Assembly: GCA_016720115.1 (NCBI GenBank)
Contig: JADJXT010000001.1
Location: 1,426,001 to 1,490,000, forward strand
Direction of reading: 5' to 3'
Length of the DNA stretch: 64,000 nucleotides
Origin: Sphingomonadales bacterium
Lineage (GTDB): Bacteria > Pseudomonadota > Alphaproteobacteria > Sphingomonadales > Sphingomonadaceae
Position 1 is the stretch's first letter. The number at the start of each line of letters is the position of its first letter. Position numbers and translations under genes: made by a program. Under the pieces are notes generated by a model, which worked only from the letters and a program-made list of their open reading frames with translations, had not been told where the DNA came from and did no database searches. Below are positions 8,663 to 16,088 of the stretch, piece by piece.

Positions 8663-9276
8663 GCGGCCATCTCCGCGCGCGGGCGATCGATAACGATGCT
8701 GCGCGTAACATTGACAGTCGGGGCGATATGCGACGCCACCAGCGCGATGCCGCCTTGTTCGCAATGCCTTGCAAGCGCCGCATCAAGCCGGGCGACATTG
8801 GCTTGGTCGAGACCGTTATAGGGTTCGTCGAGCAGCCAGATCGGCGCGTCTCCGGCGAGCAGCCGCGCCAGCGCGCCACGGCGTTTCTGCCCCGCAGACA
8901 AAAGCCGTACCGGCAATTCGGCGAGCGAAACAAGGTCAAGCGCCTCCAGTGCGGTTTCCAGTCGTGCCGGGTTGATGCCGTCCAGATCGGTCCAGAAGCG
9001 CACGGCCTTTTCGAGCGGCTGGTCGAGATCGAGCGCGAGATTATCATCGCACAACGCGACGGTTGCCGTGCACATCAGCGTACCCGATGCCACGCCGAGC
9101 AACCCCGACAATGCCCTGAAAAGCGTCGATTTTCCGCTGCCATTGGCCCCGCGAACCCATATCAGCTCGCCGCTTTCGACTTCCAGATCGAAATCGCGCA
9201 GGATGACCCGTCCGCCGCGAATGATGGCAACGCGGTTCAGAACTATGCTTGGCGATGCGGCTTGACTGTCCGGCAT
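8659..9276 (-). CDS. ccmA: Heme exporter ATP-binding protein CcmA
   Basis: 205 residues of ABC ATPase. Walker A is GANGSGKST, the signature region LLSAGQKRRGALARLLA and Walker B with APIWLLDEPYNGLD. The short length and the QKRR form of the signature are typical of CcmA, which energises heme delivery to CcmE during cytochrome c maturation at the inner membrane. The ATG at 9276 begins MPDSQAAS; the longer frame adds an unlikely N-terminus. It is divergent from phhB, with 49 bases between the two starts. Confidence 0.9.
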   Translation of the reverse strand: MPDSQAASPSIVLNRVAIIRGGRVILRDFDLEVESGELIWVRGANGSGKSTLFRALSGLLGVASGTLMCTATVALCDDNLALDLDQPLEKAVRFWTDLDGINPARLETALEALDLVSLAELPVRLLSAGQKRRGALARLLAGDAPIWLLDEPYNGLDQANVARLDAALARHCEQGGIALVASHIAPTVNVTRSIVIDRPRAEMAA

Positions 9277-9325
9277 GGCGCGACATAGGCACGGCGCGCG
9301 CAAAAAGCAAAGGCAGGAGAATGAC

Positions 9326-9616
9326 ATGGCTGTTCGGGAACTGGACGCAAGCGAACGCGAAGCTGCTGTGGCGCAACTACCCGGCTGGGCTTATGATGCC
9401 GAGGCAAAGGGCATTCGCCGCACTTTTCGCTTTTCGGATTTCGCCGAGGCCTTTGGCTTTATGAGCCGGGTCGCGATTCTTGCCGAAAAGGCGGATCATC
9501 ATCCCGAATGGTTCAACGTCTACAATCGCGTTGAAATTTTGCTGACCACGCACGATGCGGGCGGGATGTCGGCGCGGGATATTGCGTTGGCGACGGCAAT
9601 TGACGGGTTCGTTTAG
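9326..9616 (+). CDS. phhB: Pterin-4a-carbinolamine dehydratase
   Basis: 96 residues, the normal size. The active-site signature is KADHHPEWFNVYN, with the three-residue His-His-Pro-Glu-Trp core, and TTHDAGGMSARDIALA closes the fold. It recycles the 4a-hydroxy-tetrahydropterin made by aromatic amino acid hydroxylases. The AGGCAGGAG site six bases before 9326 fixes the start. No phenylalanine hydroxylase is adjacent. A dispersed palindromic repeat follows directly after the stop. Confidence 0.93.
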   Translation: MAVRELDASEREAAVAQLPGWAYDAEAKGIRRTFRFSDFAEAFGFMSRVAILAEKADHHPEWFNVYNRVEILLTTHDAGGMSARDIALATAIDGFV

Positions 9617-9632
9617 TATCAGTGTTTTATGA

Positions 9633-9723
9633 GTCATCCCCGCGAAAGCGGGGCTTCATGGCCTGACAAGCAGGTTTAAACCGTGGTTTCAGACCATGGC
9701 CCCCCGATCACGTCGGGGGTGAC
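9633..9723. repeat. Dispersed palindromic repeat, GTCATCCCCGCGAAAGCGGGG type
   Basis: About 91 bases. The left end GTCATCCCCGCGAAAGCGGG contains its own small hairpin, the middle holds CATGG ... CCATGG, and the right end CCCCCGATCACGTCGGGGG is followed by GTGAC. The same layout recurs at 31836 and 34553. No ORF is involved. It may also act as a bidirectional terminator between phhB and the convergent SDR. Confidence 0.8.
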
Positions 9724-9756
9724 AAAAGTACGTAAAGTGTCTTTGTCCCAAAGTAG

Positions 9757-10569
9757 TCAGTTCTTCACAACCGTCTCAATGCCCTCCATCAGGCCCAATT
9801 GCTTGCGCAAGCGACCCGGGAACCAGCGCGCAGCAAAAGCCAGTTGTTTTGCCAGCTTGTTGACGGGTGTATGCACCTTGTCGCCGTGAATGGCCTCCCA
9901 TGCCGCGGGGCCGATGACCGATACCGGGCTGACTTCGATGCCTGCTTCCAGCAGACGTTCCTTGCCCGTCTGGTTGGAACCCGGATCGACCGCGCCGATG
10001 ATGTTGGTGTCGATGAAGCCAGGCATCAGTGAGCGGGACTTGATGCCCAGTTCGCGCCATTCAATGTCATGCGCCTCGGTGAGGCCGCGTACCGCGAATT
10101 TGGTCGCACTGTAAACGCTGAGGCCTGCCGATCCATAAATCCCGGCTGCCGACGCTGTGTTGAGAACGCAACTGTCAGGGGTTGCTTGCAGATAGGGAAA
10201 AGAGGCGCGGATGCCGTTGATTACACCGGTGACGTTGATCGCAATCATCCGGTCAATATCCTCGTCGGTCATATCCTGGATCGGGCCGCCCGATCCGACA
10301 CCGGCATTGTTAAACAGAACGTCCATCCTGCCGCCGGTTTGCCTGGTGAAATCGGCGATTGCCTCTTTCCATTGCGGACGATTGGTTACATCAAGAATGT
10401 GGGTCGACCACTGGCCAGCGGGGAGCATGGCCGCCGTTTCCTTAAGGCCTGCCTCGTTGACATCGGCCAGCCCCACGAACCAGCCCTTACCGGCAAAATA
10501 ACGCGAAACCTCGCGGCCAAGGCCGGATGCGGCGCCGGTTACGAAAATGCTCTTGCGGTTGTTGGACAC
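9757..10569 (-). CDS. SDR family oxidoreductase
   Basis: 270 residues from a GTG at 10569 (AGGGAGAG upstream). The cofactor-binding motif FVTGAASGLGREVS is near the N-terminus, VLFNNAGVGSGG near residue 85, the catalytic Ser in NTASAAGIYGS and the YSATKFA active-site Tyr/Lys. The C-terminal extension ends in a basic ARWFPGRLRKQLGL segment, which could be a membrane-associating tail. The substrate is unknown. Stands alone on the minus strand, converging on phhB across a palindromic repeat. Confidence 0.85.
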   Translation of the reverse strand: MSNNRKSIFVTGAASGLGREVSRYFAGKGWFVGLADVNEAGLKETAAMLPAGQWSTHILDVTNRPQWKEAIADFTRQTGGRMDVLFNNAGVGSGGPIQDMTDEDIDRMIAINVTGVINGIRASFPYLQATPDSCVLNTASAAGIYGSAGLSVYSATKFAVRGLTEAHDIEWRELGIKSRSLMPGFIDTNIIGAVDPGSNQTGKERLLEAGIEVSPVSVIGPAAWEAIHGDKVHTPVNKLAKQLAFAARWFPGRLRKQLGLMEGIETVVKN

Positions 10570-10675
10570 GGCTCGACTCTCCCTCTTATTTGCATCGCTG
10601 TAAGCACAGCAATTCGCTGGCCGGGTCAACCCCTACTTGCAGCTTTGGGATCGGGCCGATAATCAACCGCCAGTT

Positions 10676-11194
10676 ATGCAGTCATATCGTCTTCTGTTTT
10701 CAGCCTTTGCCGCACTCGTCCTGGCAACGCTTTCCGGTCAGGCGCGCGCCGACGTGGTGGCAACCTTTTACAGCCACGATTTCGGCGATCATTTCCCGCA
10801 TGCCTTCATCAAACTGAAAGGCACGATCGATGACACCGGTGAAGCGGTTGATACCAATTTCGGCTTCACCGCCGTCAGCGTGTCGCCAGCGATCCTGATG
10901 GGTTCGGTCAAGGGGATGATCGAAACCAAGGACGCGAAATATGTATCGAAAAGCAATCCGCACTTTTCGCTGCGCCTTTCCGATGGCGAATATCGCAAGC
11001 TGATCGACCATGTCGAACGCTGGCGCAGTATGCCGGGCAAAAGTTACAGCCTCAACAAACGCAATTGCGTGCATTTCGTGATGGAGGCTGCCGCCCTGCT
11101 GGGGCTGTCAGTCAACCGGAAGAGCAAATTCTTCAAAAAGCCGAAATCATTCGTGCTGGAAATGATGAAGCTCAATCCCATGCTGAAACTGTAA
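10676..11194 (+). CDS. Exported protein with His / Asn-Cys motif, function unknown
   Basis: 172 residues with a signal peptide (residues 1-25, ending GQARA). The mature part begins VVATFYSHDFGDHFPHAFIK and later has the LNKRNCVHFVMEAAALLG motif. An early His and a later Asn-Cys-x-His-Phe on a helix recall permuted papain/NlpC-P60 peptidases and DUF4105-type proteins, which would suggest a cysteine hydrolase in the periplasm. That similarity is my pattern-level inference, not a family match. The ATG at 10676 gives a clean signal peptide. Convergent with the glycosylase gene, 3 bases apart. Confidence 0.65.
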   Translation: MQSYRLLFSAFAALVLATLSGQARADVVATFYSHDFGDHFPHAFIKLKGTIDDTGEAVDTNFGFTAVSVSPAILMGSVKGMIETKDAKYVSKSNPHFSLRLSDGEYRKLIDHVERWRSMPGKSYSLNKRNCVHFVMEAAALLGLSVNRKSKFFKKPKSFVLEMMKLNPMLKL

Positions 11195-11197
11195 CCG

Positions 11198-11821
11198 TCA
11201 GATCGCCTCGAAACCCGTAGCATAATAATGCCAGGTAAAGATCGCGGCAGCACCGCGATGCGGGCGCCAGCTTTCCGCGACTTCGCGGGTCGGCTTTTCC
11301 GTCGGGCGTTCGTCGAGCAACAGGATGCGTTTCACACCCTCCTGCACGGCAAGGTCGCCCGCTGGCCAGATATCGGGGCGTCCTTCGGCAAAGAGCAGGT
11401 AGATTTCGGCCGACCAGCGGCCAATGCCTTTGACCTTGGTCAGATAGGCAATCGCTTCCTCATCATCCTCGGGCAGCGCATCGAGGGGCAGCGCGCCGGA
11501 AACGACCAGTTCGGCCAGGCTTCGCGCATAGCCCTGCTTCTGGCGGCTGAGGCCGCAGGCGCGCAGACTGTCGAAATCTTCGGCCAGTAGTTTCTCCGGC
11601 GCGCAATCCTCGCCCAGCTTGCTGGCCAGCTTGTTCCACATCGATGAGGCCGCCGCGACACTGACCTGCTGCCCGACAATCGTGCGCAGCAGCGTCGTAT
11701 AGCCCCGTTCGCGGATGCGCGGCTCGGGATAGCCCGCCTGCTCCAGCGCTATGGCAAAGCGCTTTTCCTTTGCCGCCAGCGTATCGAGCGCGTGCCTGAT
11801 CTGGTCGGCAGTCAGTCCCAT
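11198..11821 (-). CDS. alkA: DNA-3-methyladenine glycosylase II (AlkA-like, HhH-GPD)
   Basis: 207 residues. A base-excision repair glycosylase that removes alkylated purines. The helix-hairpin-helix-GPD core reads LTKVKGIGRWSAEIYLLFA followed by PAGDLAVQEG, where the Asp is the catalytic residue. The N-terminal half holds TTLLRTIVGQQVSVAAASS, typical of the superfamily. It lacks the AlkA N-terminal beta-domain seen in E. coli, which is usual for short alphaproteobacterial forms. The start overlaps the stop of the upstream lipoprotein gene by one base (TGATG), so it is co-transcribed with it and rlmB. Confidence 0.88.
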   Translation of the reverse strand: MGLTADQIRHALDTLAAKEKRFAIALEQAGYPEPRIRERGYTTLLRTIVGQQVSVAAASSMWNKLASKLGEDCAPEKLLAEDFDSLRACGLSRQKQGYARSLAELVVSGALPLDALPEDDEEAIAYLTKVKGIGRWSAEIYLLFAEGRPDIWPAGDLAVQEGVKRILLLDERPTEKPTREVAESWRPHRGAAAIFTWHYYATGFEAI

Positions 11822-12942
11822 CAGTTGGCGAGCTTCAGCAACGCCATCGGTGGGCCGAAGGTCTTGGGGCCGATATCCCAGCGCAGCACCTGCATCGCAC
11901 CTTCATCGATCGGGCCTTCGTCGGTGTTGTTGGCCATGATCTTCGCATTGGTGCGGATGGTGAAAGTGCCTTTCACCTCGACCGGTTCAACACTGTTCTT
12001 GGCAGATCCCATGCCGGGGATCATCGATCCTGCACCCATTAGCGACATCAACGAAACGTCGGCATCGTTATGGAAGGTCGGCGCCTCTATACGCACGCGG
12101 CCGTTATCCCAGCGGGTGACATGGATCATCGGATTGCCCAGCGCATAGCGCGGGATGACCGGGAAGGCGAAATCATCTGCCAGACGGCCCTTGGTTGCAT
12201 AGTCGATCATGAACAGGCCGTTGCCCAGATGCTCAACCTTGTTCCAGGCGGCCAGTCGCTCAACTTCTTTGGTGAAGCGATCGATGGTCTTCGGGTTGCT
12301 GGGATCGATGCCGCCGAGCATGGCGGCAAACATCTTCTTGGCCTGCTCCTTTTCCTTCTTGGCGTTGGCCTGCTGCTCGTCCCAATCCTTTTTCTGCTGC
12401 TCGACTTCGGCGGGCGTGCATTCGCGCTCGCTATAATCGTCGTCCATGGCTTCAACGGCGGCGGCAGCTTCGGCGGCGGCGTCCTCTGCGGCGCTTGCGG
12501 CTTCTTCGGCAACTGCTGCGGTATCGACCGCAGCTTCGCTGTCGAAATCCTCCTGAGAGGTTTTCGATGCGGCAGTCCCGGCGTCATCTCCGGCGATTTC
12601 GGCCAAAGCGGCGTCAGCGGCGGCGGCATCTGCGGCTGCCTTGGCCTCTGCCTTTTCCCGACGCTTTTCCTTCTTCTGCTCTGCTTCGCTCTTTTCCGGT
12701 TCGGGTGCCGGGCCATAGCAGGCTGCGGCAAACTCTGCATTTGCGCCTTCGGCATCAAGGGTTTCATTCAGCAGGTTCGCCAGACCGACCAGCTGGATCT
12801 GCCCTTTATAGCTGAAGGCAAACTGGCCGTCGGCCATCACGGTCATTTCCGAATTGAATTCGCCCGGCAGCAGCAGGCAACCAGACAGGCTGAAAGGCGC
12901 GACGACGGCGAGGCCTATGGCGGCAATTTTCTTGAAATGCAT
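11821..12942 (-). CDS. Lipoprotein with Ala/Glu-rich central region, function unknown
   Basis: 373 residues. A lipobox (FSLSGC, Cys about residue 22) follows a short hydrophobic segment. Residues about 75-200 are low complexity: Lys/Glu/Ala-rich, with many AEEAA and AAAEAAAAVEA stretches, likely a long charged helix. The flanking parts are more ordered (EFNSEMTVMADGQFAFSYKG early; FAFPVIPRYALGNPMIHVTRWDNGRVRIEAP late). No family recognised. It sits between rlmB and alkA with one-base overlaps at both ends, so all three share a message. An envelope location follows from the lipobox; the function is open. Confidence 0.8.
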   Translation of the reverse strand: MHFKKIAAIGLAVVAPFSLSGCLLLPGEFNSEMTVMADGQFAFSYKGQIQLVGLANLLNETLDAEGANAEFAAACYGPAPEPEKSEAEQKKEKRREKAEAKAAADAAAADAALAEIAGDDAGTAASKTSQEDFDSEAAVDTAAVAEEAASAAEDAAAEAAAAVEAMDDDYSERECTPAEVEQQKKDWDEQQANAKKEKEQAKKMFAAMLGGIDPSNPKTIDRFTKEVERLAAWNKVEHLGNGLFMIDYATKGRLADDFAFPVIPRYALGNPMIHVTRWDNGRVRIEAPTFHNDADVSLMSLMGAGSMIPGMGSAKNSVEPVEVKGTFTIRTNAKIMANNTDEGPIDEGAMQVLRWDIGPKTFGPPMALLKLAN

Positions 12943-13712
12943 TAGTCGGCTTTCGATTGGCGCAGGGTCGCGGCGGCATAAAGCGCGATGGCTGCGGCGT
13001 TGGAGACATTCAGACTTTCCATCTGCTCGCTGATTGGCAGCTTTGCCAACTGGTCGCAATGATCCTCGATATTGGCGCGCATGCCTTCGCCTTCGGCACC
13101 GAGCACCAGGGCGTTACGGCGCGGTGCAAGCGCCTTGTCGAGGTTCGTATCGGCATGGCCGGAAAGGCCGATGCGCCAATAGCCATGCTCGGCAATTTCC
13201 TCCAGCGCGCGGGCGAGATTTACCACGCGCACCCAGGGGACGACTTCCAGCGCACCCGACGCGGCCTTCGCTAGCACACCCGATTCGGGGGGGGCATGGC
13301 GATCCTGCGTCACCACCGCTATGGCATCGAAAGCAGCCGCCGAACGGAATATCGCACCGACATTGTGCGGATCGGTTACCTGATCGAGGATCAGGATCGG
13401 CCGGTCATCCTCTTCATGCGTGTCGAGAATATCGGAAAGCCAGACATCCTCGAGCGGAACAACCTCTGCCACGATGCCCTGATGCGGTGTGTCCTTCGGC
13501 ACGAAGCGCGCGAGGTCTGACCCTTCGCAAAACTGGAAGGGGACGGCAGGGGGAAGGTCAATCTGCCCCAAGGCTTCGCGCGTACCCCAGATCTTCAGGA
13601 TTCTGCGTTCCGGATTCTCAAGTGCTGCGATGACGGCATGGCGTCCCCAGAATTTGGGATTGCCGCTTGTCTGGGCAGCGCCCCTGCGACGATGGCTTTT
13701 ATGCGAACTCAT
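12942..13712 (-). CDS. rlmB: 23S rRNA (guanosine-2'-O)-methyltransferase RlmB/TrmH family
   Basis: 256 residues of SPOUT methyltransferase. Seen are the basic N-terminus, the substrate-binding domain beginning FWGRHAVIAALENPERRI, and SPOUT motif 1 (QVTDPHNVGAIFRSAAAF), motif 2 (ALVLGAEGEGMR) and motif 3 (ESLNVSNAAAIALYAA), which forms the SAM-binding knot. RlmB methylates G2251 of 23S rRNA in E. coli, and the specificity here is by family. First gene of a three-gene minus-strand operon. tRNA-Tyr lies divergently upstream. Confidence 0.9.
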   Translation of the reverse strand: MSSHKSHRRRGAAQTSGNPKFWGRHAVIAALENPERRILKIWGTREALGQIDLPPAVPFQFCEGSDLARFVPKDTPHQGIVAEVVPLEDVWLSDILDTHEEDDRPILILDQVTDPHNVGAIFRSAAAFDAIAVVTQDRHAPPESGVLAKAASGALEVVPWVRVVNLARALEEIAEHGYWRIGLSGHADTNLDKALAPRRNALVLGAEGEGMRANIEDHCDQLAKLPISEQMESLNVSNAAAIALYAAATLRQSKAD

Positions 13713-13820
13713 TTTGCGCCTATTCCATCTCGGCCATTGACAGGCAAGCGGCGTTTCGCCAATAGGCCGCTTCTTCTTCGGGACCGGCCCTTTGCCCCGC
13801 GCAAAGCCCCGCAGAAAAGT

Positions 13821-13906
13821 GGACAGGTGGCCGAGTGGTTAAAGGCAGCAGACTGTAAATCTGCCCGGTTTTCCGTACGCTGGTTCGAATCCAGCCCTGT
13901 CCACCA
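13821..13906 (+). tRNA. tRNA-Tyr (anticodon GTA), CCA encoded
   Basis: A complete class II tRNA. The acceptor stem GGACAGG pairs with CCTGTCC. The D arm is GGCCGAGTGGTTAAAGGC. The anticodon stem GCAGA/TCTGC carries loop CTGTAAA (anticodon GTA), followed by a variable arm and a T arm with GGTTCGAATCC. The discriminator A is followed by an encoded CCA. The tyrosine integrase that follows suggests this is an integration target. Confidence 0.97.
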
Positions 13907-14019
13907 CCTCCTTATTCGTCAGCATTCACGAATGACCGTGGAAATCCCGGAAAACCTAGCTTGTATATCTGCCTACGCTCGCCGACGTCCGCTGCTGTTT
14001 GTGTGCAGCCGGATGCAAG

Positions 14020-14096
14020 TGTGGGGCAAATGTGGGGCAGAATTTGGGTTGCCCCACATTTTACCGCTCTTATTTCGGGCTGGAAAGTGTGGGGCA
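14020..14096. repeat. Four TGTGGGGCA boxes upstream of the integrase start
   Basis: TGTGGGGCA occurs at 14020-14028, 14031-14039 and 14088-14096, with an inverted copy TGCCCCACA at 14050-14058. Nonamers clustered between a tRNA end and an integrase gene resemble arm-type integrase or excisionase sites. The role is inferred from position only. Confidence 0.6.
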
Positions 14097-14116
14097 AAGT
14101 GGGCAGGCTTACGGCG

Positions 14117-15316
14117 ATGGCGGTTAGGGCGAATCTTTTGAAGCCCGGCACCTATCAGGATGGCGACGGGTTATTCCTCAAAGTGCGGGCTGATCGTGCT
14201 GGCGGGGCAGGCAGTGCGCAATGGCTTGTGCGAATCCAGCGCGACGGCAAACGCCAAGACATTGGGCTTGGTAGCGCCAAGGCCATCTCACTGGCGCAAG
14301 CCCGCGCTAAGGCGGATGAACTGCGCAACGCGGTCAAGGTTGGAAAGCGCGATGTTTTGGCCGAGAAAAAGGACGAAGCGGCAGCCAAGATCACCTTTCG
14401 GGTTGCCGCGCGCCAATACCACACCGAAAACGAAGCTGGCTGGAAAAGCACCGTCTATGGCCGCCAGTGGCTCGCCAGTCTGGAGAATTACGCCTTCCCT
14501 AAATTGGGAGACATGGCGACCGGCAGTATCACTAGCGCCGACATCATAACCGTCTTGATGCCGATCTGGCAGGAAATTCCTGAAACCGCCCGCCAAGTGC
14601 GCAACCGCATCTGTGCCGTGCTGGATTACTCCCATGCCAAAGGCTGGCGGTCCCGCGAAGCGCCATCAGGCAATGGCAGCCTTAAAGCCGGGCGCGGTCT
14701 GCCCCGGCAAGTGAAGGAACGCGGAAACCGCAAAGCCATGCCCTATGCTGCTCTGCCCGGTTTCATCACTGCGCTGCGCCGCAAGCCGTCATTTGGGCGG
14801 CTGGCGCTTGAACTGTTGATCCTAACAGGCGCGCGCAGCCAAGAGGTCCGGCTGGCGACATGGGCCGAATTTGACCTTGAGGGGCGCATATGGACCGTTC
14901 CCGCCGATCACATGAAGCGGGGCAAGGCGCACATCGTCCCGCTGTCTGAGGCGGCTCTGGCTGTGCTGGCGAAGGCGGACGCGCTGCGCCTGTCTGAAAG
15001 CGACGTTGTTTTCCCCGGCGTGGCGGGCAAGCCGATGTCGGATATGACGCTGCTCAAGGTGCTACGCGATATGAGCGAACCTTTCCACGTCCACGGCTTT
15101 CGCTCTGCGCTCACCGATTGGGCAGCGAACGAAGGCTTTGCCGATGCCGTGGTGGAAGCCGCGCTGGCGCACAAGACGCCCGATGCAGTGCAGGCAGCCT
15201 ATCGCCGCACAACCTATCTCGGCACACCGGGCCAGCCGGGCGCGCGGGTCAAATTGATGGATGCTTGGGGGCATTTTTGTGTGGGCGTTGCAGTCGGCGA
15301 GGACAAGCCTGCATGA
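14117..15316 (+). CDS. Tyrosine-type site-specific integrase (P4-like)
   Basis: 399 residues from ATG 14117; the frame is open further upstream to 13961, but that part runs through the nonamer repeats and looks non-coding. The N-terminal DUF4102-like arm-binding domain (KPGTYQDGDGLFLKV) is followed by the SAM-like core-binding domain and a catalytic domain with Arg in ILTGARSQEVR, Lys in MKRGKAH, HxxR in HVHGFRSALTDW, His in AALAHK and a candidate nucleophile Tyr in AAYRRTTYL. All catalytic residues are present, so the enzyme may be active. Placement 210 bases after tRNA-Tyr fits an element integrated at the tRNA 3' end. Confidence 0.9.
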   Translation: MAVRANLLKPGTYQDGDGLFLKVRADRAGGAGSAQWLVRIQRDGKRQDIGLGSAKAISLAQARAKADELRNAVKVGKRDVLAEKKDEAAAKITFRVAARQYHTENEAGWKSTVYGRQWLASLENYAFPKLGDMATGSITSADIITVLMPIWQEIPETARQVRNRICAVLDYSHAKGWRSREAPSGNGSLKAGRGLPRQVKERGNRKAMPYAALPGFITALRRKPSFGRLALELLILTGARSQEVRLATWAEFDLEGRIWTVPADHMKRGKAHIVPLSEAALAVLAKADALRLSESDVVFPGVAGKPMSDMTLLKVLRDMSEPFHVHGFRSALTDWAANEGFADAVVEAALAHKTPDAVQAAYRRTTYLGTPGQPGARVKLMDAWGHFCVGVAVGEDKPA

Positions 15317-15394
15317 CCTGCATGAGAGTGCGGATAGCATGCTCAAAAAACGGCTGAAATGCGCCATTTTTCAAGTTAGCCGCTCAAGAGGATG

Positions 15395-16021
15395 CTAATA
15401 GCACCCTCGAAAAGTGGCGGAAAACATACATTCACCCGTGCGTGAGGTGTGTCTCCATATTGTTGGCTCGATGCGTAGCATCGCAGCCCCCTTTTTCGCT
15501 TGCTCTAACTGTGCCCGAAAGAGGAAGAAAAATGGGAGTGCGCGCTTACCCGGTGCGTAGGATATGGGTTGGACCACGCCTTTTACCGGAGCGGGTATCA
15601 GCGCTTCGATGGCGTCCATGTCTGCGGTGTAAATCGCCGTTATGCTGCTGTTGCTGTAATAGAAGTTGGGCGAGTAAGTAACGAACCCGACATCTTTCCT
15701 TTCCTTGGAAAGAGTCTTGAACCAGCTGAGGTCAAGGTCGGGCCGTTCCTGTTCAATGACCGAAAGCGGCGGGTTGGAACGAAATCGGTCGTAAAGACCA
15801 CCCCTGATGACCGGCACCGAACGTCCCGCCAGATCGATCAAAGTTTCCGTCTCGCTGGCACCGTCGCTATTGGGCATCGGTGCAGAGCGATCGCTTGCGA
15901 TATCGTTGATGACGGCCTTGCCGAGCAGGAGTTTCGGCGCAAACAGAGCAATGGTGCCGATCACCGCCACTCCTGCCAGAGCCAGTCCGATTTTCGATCC
16001 GCCTGATTTGGTACGCATCAT
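15395..16021 (-). pseudogene. Acetoacetate decarboxylase-like exported protein, 3' truncated
   Basis: The 208-codon frame starts at 16021 with a hydrophobic N-terminal segment (GLALAGVAVIGTIALFAP). The middle part, WFKTLSKERKDVGFVTYSPN then NSSITAIYTADMDAIEALIP and VVQPISYAPGKRAL, looks like the first half of an acetoacetate-decarboxylase-family protein. After about residue 165 the sequence loses that character and ends in a short unrelated tail, so most of the catalytic domain is missing. I read this as a gene cut at about 15520 by the arrival or decay of the integrase element. The family call rests on the middle segment only. Confidence 0.55.
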
Positions 16022-16088
16022 TTCAAAATCCTGTCGCTATAAAATTTGTTCCGCTGTTTTTCAGTTGCCAGGCAACGGCATCGGTTCG

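Noticed and set aside
9633..9723. CRISPR-like array
   Set aside because: The repeats are scattered single inverted elements, without regular direct repeats and spacers, and no cas genes are in the window.
13961..14116. Extended N-terminus of the integrase (ORF open from 13961)
   Set aside because: The extra 52 codons run through the TGTGGGGCA boxes and have no integrase-like motif; ATG 14117 gives the normal start of the arm-binding domain.
15310..15540. attR-like repeat of the tRNA-Tyr 3' end
   Set aside because: No copy of the CCAGCCCTGTCC end is visible near the integrase end, or near 17.8 or 18.4 kb, so the element's right boundary could not be shown.
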